A program made the translations under genes and the position numbers. The notes beneath the pieces are model-generated. The model was not told the origin of the DNA. It worked only from the letters and a program-made list of their open reading frames with translations, and did no database searches. 64,000 nucleotides of DNA from Acidimicrobiales bacterium (lineage in GTDB: Bacteria > Actinomycetota > Acidimicrobiia > Acidimicrobiales > MedAcidi-G1), in NCBI GenBank assembly GCA_014239855.1, contig JAAZXY010000002.1, positions 62,001 through 126,000 of the forward strand, in the 5' to 3' direction. Every line of letters starts with the position of its first letter. Within the stretch, counting starts at the first letter, position 1. This document shows, piece after piece, positions 60,016 through 64,000 of this stretch.

Positions 60016-60915
60016 TCAGAGCCCCATCTGGTGGTGGGGCGGCAGGTCGAGCGCACCGATGGCGTCGGCCCGTCGGTGCAACAGATCAACCGTGTCGTCG
60101 AGATCCCGGGCGATCACGTACTGACGGTTCGCCACACGGTCCACGACCCAGCGGCCCATCTCATCCAGATCGGCCACCTTGACATCCCGGCCGCCCTTCT
60201 CCAGCAGCCCCTTCATCTCGTCAAAGGTCATCGACACACGCCCGGTGCCACCCCGGATCCGCTCCAGTTCGGTCGGGCGGTTCCGCTGCGAGGTGAACAG
60301 GCCGGTGTCCATCAGGCCTCCGGACGGGTAGAAGACCGACGCCCCGACCTGATCGGAGTCCTCGGCCAGTTGATGGGCCAGCGCCTCGGTGAGACAGCTC
60401 ACCGCGGCCTTGGACGAGGCGTACACGCCGGCGTTGGGTACCGGGGCGAAGCCGCCGTCGCCCGACGACGTGTTGACCACGTGGCCCGGTTCGCCTGACT
60501 CCAGCATCCGGCCCACGAACGACATGATCCCGTTGGCCACGCCGAACACGTTCACCGAGTAGCACCAACGCCAGTCGTTGGGCTCGTGGGTCCACATCCG
60601 TCCGCCACCACCCGAACCGACCCCGGCGTTGTTGAACAACAGGTTGCAGCGACCATGGGTGGCGAACACCTGGTCGGCCAACGCATCGGTCGACGAGTCG
60701 TCGATCACGTCGGTCACCACGCCGCTGACCCGGCCCGGGTGGCTGGCCGACAGGGCGGCCACCGTGGTGTCCAGGACGTCCTGTTCGATGTCGGCCACCA
60801 TCACGGTGGCGCCGGCCTCCAACAGCGCCCGCACGATGCCCCGACCGATCCCGCTGGCCCCACCGGTGACCACGGCGACCGACCCGGCTACCTCGATGGG
60901 AGCCATGTCGCTCAT
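60016..60915 (-). CDS. SDR-family oxidoreductase
   Basis: Encodes 299 residues. VAVVTGGASGIGRGIVRALLEAGATVMVADIEQDVLD shows the TGxxxGIG cofactor motif with Asp/Glu favouring NAD, NNAGVG follows, and the active site is VNTSSGDGGFAPVPNAGVYASSKAAVSCLTEAL (Ser, Tyr-x-x-x-Lys). The ATG overlaps the upstream amidohydrolase stop (ATGA), so both are in one operon. It is convergent with the SDR of the UGSC operon. Confidence 0.92.
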   Translation of the reverse strand: MSDMAPIEVAGSVAVVTGGASGIGRGIVRALLEAGATVMVADIEQDVLDTTVAALSASHPGRVSGVVTDVIDDSSTDALADQVFATHGRCNLLFNNAGVGSGGGGRMWTHEPNDWRWCYSVNVFGVANGIMSFVGRMLESGEPGHVVNTSSGDGGFAPVPNAGVYASSKAAVSCLTEALAHQLAEDSDQVGASVFYPSGGLMDTGLFTSQRNRPTELERIRGGTGRVSMTFDEMKGLLEKGGRDVKVADLDEMGRWVVDRVANRQYVIARDLDDTVDLLHRRADAIGALDLPPHHQMGL

Positions 60916-62234
60916 GCCGCGGCCTGCGTCTGGTTCTGGGGCGCCATCCCGGGGCAGCCCTTGGCCGTGTCGGGAATCTCGGCGTAGTTGATTCCTGAGG
61001 CCACGTGGACCTTGGTCGGGCAGTGTTCGTCGGCCAGGGCCTGCAACGCCGCAACGTCGAACTTGTAGAGCTTCGCCGCGTTGGTGGTCAGCACCTGCGT
61101 GGCCTCGTCGGCGGTCATCTCGCCGAAGGTCAACCGCAGATGCTCGTCGGTGTTGGGGTGGGACCCCTCGATGTGGGGGTAGTCCGATCCCCACATGACC
61201 TTGTCGACGCCGATCTCGCGCACCACGGCAGCCTCGGTGGGCCGCAGGAAACTGGCCCCCACGTGGCACTGGCGCTGCCAGTACTCCGACGGGGTGAGTG
61301 ACATACCGGCAACCGCCGCACCGCCGAAGATGGCCTCCGAGCCGTACTTGGAGGTCTTCATCCGGTCGTAGAAGTCGTCGAGGCGGGCCAGCGTGTCGGG
61401 CACCCAGGCCGTGCCGGTCTCGGTGTTCACCCACTGCAGGTCGGGATGACGCTCGAACACCCCCGAGAACATGAGGTGCCAGAGGGCCCGCTGGCTCCAC
61501 CAGGTGACCTCCAGCATGAACATGGCCAACGAGGCGGGGAAGTGGTTGCCGAAGTTGGGGGTGGCCCCACCAGAGTGGTGGTTCAACGGCATGTCACAGG
61601 CCTCGGCGGCCGCCCAGATGGGTCGGTAGGCCTTGGCGTACAGCGGCTCGAACGGCGAGTCGGGTGGCGTGCCGGGCACGAGAATCCCACCCCGCAGCCC
61701 GTTGGCGGCCGCCCACTCGATCTCGGCCACCGACCCCTCGACGTCGCCCAGGAAGATCTGGGCGATGCCGGCCCGACGCTCCGGGGCCTCGGCCACGAAG
61801 TCCAGCAGCCACCGGTTGTGGGCCTTCAGACCGGCCCAACGGTGGCCGTAGTTGTCGCTGTAGGCCGGAGCCTCGAACTGGGTGGCCGCTGCCGGAGCGA
61901 ACGGCGGCTGGGTGTTGGGGAACAGCACGGCGGCCACCACCCCGTCGGCCTCCTGCTCACGCAGGCGCCGGTCGGAGTCGTAGTTCCGGTTTCCGTCGAT
62001 GACCGGGTCACCGTCCACGCCGACGTTCAGCGGCGAACGCTCCGCGTCCTTGAAGGCCTCGGCGGTGCGCCGTTCGCCTTCCTCGATACCCCGGGCCCAA
62101 TCATCGAAGTCGTCGTGGTACTTCTTCTCCAGGTAGTCCTTGTAGTCCCAGAGGGCGGCACCACAGTGGGTGTCTGCCGAGATGACCACGTGATGTTCAG
62201 AGGACGGGTGTTCGGATGTCGGGTTCGCGCTCAT
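60912..62234 (-). CDS. Amidohydrolase (ACMSD-like TIM barrel, PF04909 type)
   Basis: Encodes 440 residues. Metal ligands are in VVISADTHCGA, MPLNHHSGGATPNFG and VDKVMWGSDYPHIEGSHPNT. The barrel region is similar in layout to the neighbouring amidohydrolase and to metal-dependent decarboxylases/hydrolases of aromatic or cyclic compounds. GAGAAGGA lies upstream of the ATG. The two paralogs (60912 and 62280) form an operon with the SDR at 60016. Substrate unknown. Confidence 0.9.
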   Translation of the reverse strand: MSANPTSEHPSSEHHVVISADTHCGAALWDYKDYLEKKYHDDFDDWARGIEEGERRTAEAFKDAERSPLNVGVDGDPVIDGNRNYDSDRRLREQEADGVVAAVLFPNTQPPFAPAAATQFEAPAYSDNYGHRWAGLKAHNRWLLDFVAEAPERRAGIAQIFLGDVEGSVAEIEWAAANGLRGGILVPGTPPDSPFEPLYAKAYRPIWAAAEACDMPLNHHSGGATPNFGNHFPASLAMFMLEVTWWSQRALWHLMFSGVFERHPDLQWVNTETGTAWVPDTLARLDDFYDRMKTSKYGSEAIFGGAAVAGMSLTPSEYWQRQCHVGASFLRPTEAAVVREIGVDKVMWGSDYPHIEGSHPNTDEHLRLTFGEMTADEATQVLTTNAAKLYKFDVAALQALADEHCPTKVHVASGINYAEIPDTAKGCPGMAPQNQTQAAA

Positions 62235-62279
62235 CGGTTTCGCTTCCTTCTCTCAGATACCGGCGTTCAAATACAGGCT

Positions 62280-63560
62280 CTAGGCGTACTGCATCTCGCA
62301 GCCGTACTCGTCCAGCCACCAACGGGCCTTGCGGGTGGCGTCGGCGGGCGTACGAACGTCCAACGCCTGACCCAGATCCGCAGGGGTGGGGCCGATCCGG
62401 TCGGCCACGACCTGCAGGCCCGCCTCATCCAGGCCGTAGCAGTCGACGGCGTTGAGCCCCAGCAGGCGCCGGGTGTCCTCGACCGTGGCGTCCTGGAAGT
62501 CGTTCTTCAGGCGGGCCCGGGTGTTGGGCCACGACCCCTCGGGGTGCGGGTAGTCGGTCCCCCACATGAGGGCGTCGATGCCGTTGACGTGCCGGCGACG
62601 AACCTCTTCGCGCGACATGGTCGAGGCGCCGATGAACACGTTGGTGCCGAAGTACTCCGACGGGAGGCGGGTGATCAGGCCCTTCATGCGCGAGCCCATC
62701 TTCTTGACCTTGAAGCTGGCTCCGAAGCTCACGTCGGCCTTCCAGAGCAGGTCGCCGACCCAGAACGACCCGCACTCCACCACGGCGTACCGCAGGTTGG
62801 GGAACTGGTCGAACTTGCCGGAGTACAGCAGCTGCCAGAGGATCCGGTGGGTCCAGAACGGCACCTCGGCCATGTACATGGCCACGTTCTCGCCGTAGGA
62901 GGCGAAGTCGGCCTCACCCGAGTGGGTGTGGACGACCAGACCGGCGTCGGCACAAGCGGCCCAGAAGCGGTCGTAGTGGTCGGACCCGTAGGCCGGGAAG
63001 TCGTGCCACATGGTCGGCACCATGACGCCCCTGATGCCGGGCTTGCCGGCCAGGGCCTCGACCTCCTTGACGGCCAGATCCACGTCGTGGACGACGGGGA
63101 TGAGCGCCACACCGGCACGCCTCACCGGATCGGTGGCGCAGAACTCCTCCAGCCAGCGGTTGTGGGCGCGGGCCCCGCCGAAGGCCTGCCGGGCGTCGGT
63201 GATCTGGCCGGCGGCCAGGCCGGCACCGAAGGGCGGCGACTCCTGCCCGGTGACAGCGTCACCGTCGGCGAAGATGATCTCTCCGGCCACACCGTCGGCG
63301 TCCAGCACCGGGTCGCGCACCTCGGGGTCGTAGGCACCCTGCAGGCCCCACTCGTTGTCGCCCTCCCACTGCTCGATGAACTCGGCGTTCAGCTCCTCGG
63401 CGATCTGGCGGTGCTGGTGGCGTTCGGCCACGTACACGTCGAACTCCTCGTGCAGCGACGAGTCGAGGTACGGCCGGTACTCCTCGCACTGCAGACCGGC
63501 GTGGGTGTCCGACGAGACGACGATGTACGGCTCGCTCCCCGTGCTGACTTCGCGTTCCAT
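62280..63560 (-). CDS. Amidohydrolase (ACMSD-like TIM barrel, PF04909 type)
   Basis: Encodes 426 residues. Metal-binding motifs are IVVSSDTHAGL, LVVHTHSGEADFASYG and IDALMWGTDYPHPEGSWPNTRARL, with the Asp of GTDYPHPE as the general base position. Paralogous to the gene at 60912 (same TDYPHPEG and HSG pattern). ATG 63560 has GGGGGAG upstream; an earlier ATG at 63602 is possible. Divergent from a TetR regulator, with a strong inverted repeat between. Confidence 0.9.
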   Translation of the reverse strand: MEREVSTGSEPYIVVSSDTHAGLQCEEYRPYLDSSLHEEFDVYVAERHQHRQIAEELNAEFIEQWEGDNEWGLQGAYDPEVRDPVLDADGVAGEIIFADGDAVTGQESPPFGAGLAAGQITDARQAFGGARAHNRWLEEFCATDPVRRAGVALIPVVHDVDLAVKEVEALAGKPGIRGVMVPTMWHDFPAYGSDHYDRFWAACADAGLVVHTHSGEADFASYGENVAMYMAEVPFWTHRILWQLLYSGKFDQFPNLRYAVVECGSFWVGDLLWKADVSFGASFKVKKMGSRMKGLITRLPSEYFGTNVFIGASTMSREEVRRRHVNGIDALMWGTDYPHPEGSWPNTRARLKNDFQDATVEDTRRLLGLNAVDCYGLDEAGLQVVADRIGPTPADLGQALDVRTPADATRKARWWLDEYGCEMQYA

Positions 63561-63608
63561 CGTGTGCTCCCCCGGGTCCTGCCCGTGCCTGTCGACGACC
63601 ATCCCTCT

Positions 63609-63641
63609 TGGACAGCGTCACATGATCTCTTGTACACTGTC
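63609..63641 (+). promoter_or_regulatory. Promoter and palindromic operator upstream of a TetR gene
   Basis: TTGGAC (63609-63614) and TGTACA (63631-63636) are 16-17 bp apart, a plausible promoter for the TetR gene. The near-palindrome GACAGCGT...ACACTGTC (63611-63618 and 63634-63641, one mismatch) overlaps it, as expected for autoregulation and control of the divergent amidohydrolase operon. Confidence 0.55.
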
Positions 63642-63687
63642 GCAGAGAACAGGCCCGATGGCAACCCGGGCACCCGACGGAGATCCC

Positions 63688-64000
63688 ATGTCCACCCAGT
63701 CACCCCACAACGAACGCCTCCCGGATTCCGGAAACGACGCCGGTCCGAGCCGACGGGCCGGGCTGGATGCCGGCGAGATCCTCGACCGGGCCATCGCCCT
63801 GGTCGAGTCCGAAGGCGCGGATGCCCTGACCATGCGTCGCCTGGCCACCGAACTGGGCGTGGCCACCACCTCGATCTACTGGCACGTCGGCAACCGGAAC
63901 GACCTGGTCACCGCACTGGTCGGACGGCACGGCGAACGCCTGGCCCGCCAACCCATCGAGGGCGACACGGCCCGCGACCGGGTGCAGGCCGTGGCCCGGA
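63688..64000 (+). CDS. TetR family transcriptional regulator, N-terminal part (window-truncated)
   Basis: The frame is open from ATG 63688 to the window end (104 codons). The HTH domain reads LDAGEILDRAIALVESEGADALTMRRLATELGVATTSIYWHVGNRNDLVTALVGRHGERLA, a clear TetR signature with recognition helix TTSIYWHV. GGAG lies 6 nt before the ATG. The ligand-binding domain lies beyond the window. It is probably the local repressor of the divergent amidohydrolase/SDR operon. Confidence 0.9.
   Translation, partial: MSTQSPHNERLPDSGNDAGPSRRAGLDAGEILDRAIALVESEGADALTMRRLATELGVATTSIYWHVGNRNDLVTALVGRHGERLARQPIEGDTARDRVQAVAR

Overview
The window is strongly GC-rich and reads as an actinobacterial chromosome, most likely from the class Acidimicrobiia or a close relative. 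Supporting signs are a WhiB regulator, a Tad pilus locus, eukaryote-like glutamine synthetase II beside a GSI enzyme, a GlnR-type regulator, an acyl-CoA carboxylase epsilon subunit, and short gene spacing with many ATGA/GTGA overlaps. It is almost wholly coding. I see no prophage, insertion sequence or CRISPR array.

Layout. 0-1.7 kb: end of a histidine-degradation operon (hutF, hutI). 1.7-9.6 kb: a minus-strand run nhaA-topA-MFS-tmk-holB. 9.7-14.7 kb: an anti-sigma/anti-anti-sigma pair and a compact Tad/Flp locus. 14.8-20.1 kb: a HAD hydrolase, tRNA-Sec, a primary-type sigma factor, NAD synthetase and a secreted protein. 20.3-23.7 kb: nitrogen assimilation (glnII, glnA, GlnR-like regulator) sharing a divergent control region. 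23.7-29.4 kb: RidA, an unusual iron-sulfur/molybdenum-subunit fusion, a Tat-type lipoprotein, an A-type Fe-S carrier, Mrp and FxsA. 29.4-32.5 kb: selA-selB. 32.5-36.7 kb: WhiB, NfeD, STAS protein, receiver protein, tRNA-Pro and small proteins. 36.9-46.7 kb: sulfatase, transporter, YbaK, MazG, aspartate pathway (lysC, asd) interrupted by two lipoproteins, cyclophilin, aat. 46.7-50.4 kb: carboxyltransferase with epsilon subunit, LOG protein, 5'-3' exonuclease, methylmalonyl-CoA epimerase. 50.4-54.4 kb: a long intergenic region with DnaA-box-like sites and a probable small RNA, then recR, dnaX, tRNA-Ser, SRP RNA, tadA, tRNA-Ser. 54.4-64 kb: a solute-binding lipoprotein and a catabolic-looking cluster with two TetR regulators, two SDRs, two amidohydrolases and a UGSC-family selenoprotein.

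How parts work together. tRNA-Sec (selC), SelA and SelB are spread over 17 kb, and a client gene is present: 58630-59163 has an in-frame UGA in a U-G-S-C motif followed by a perfect bacterial SECIS-like hairpin. A conventional gene caller would split or truncate it. selD is not in the window.

The most unexpected feature is in topA. Between two C-terminal topoisomerase repeats lies an insertion of about 168 residues whose core closely resembles the 2B subdomain of UvrD/PcrA/Rep helicases.

Two window-wide patterns also stand out. First, a TANNNT hexamer sits 6-8 nt before many start codons and mature tRNA ends, suggesting abundant leaderless transcription. Second, perfect or near-perfect tandem repeats of 12-21 bp recur at gene ends, junctions and promoters. 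All calls rest on reading the sequence; no database search was run.
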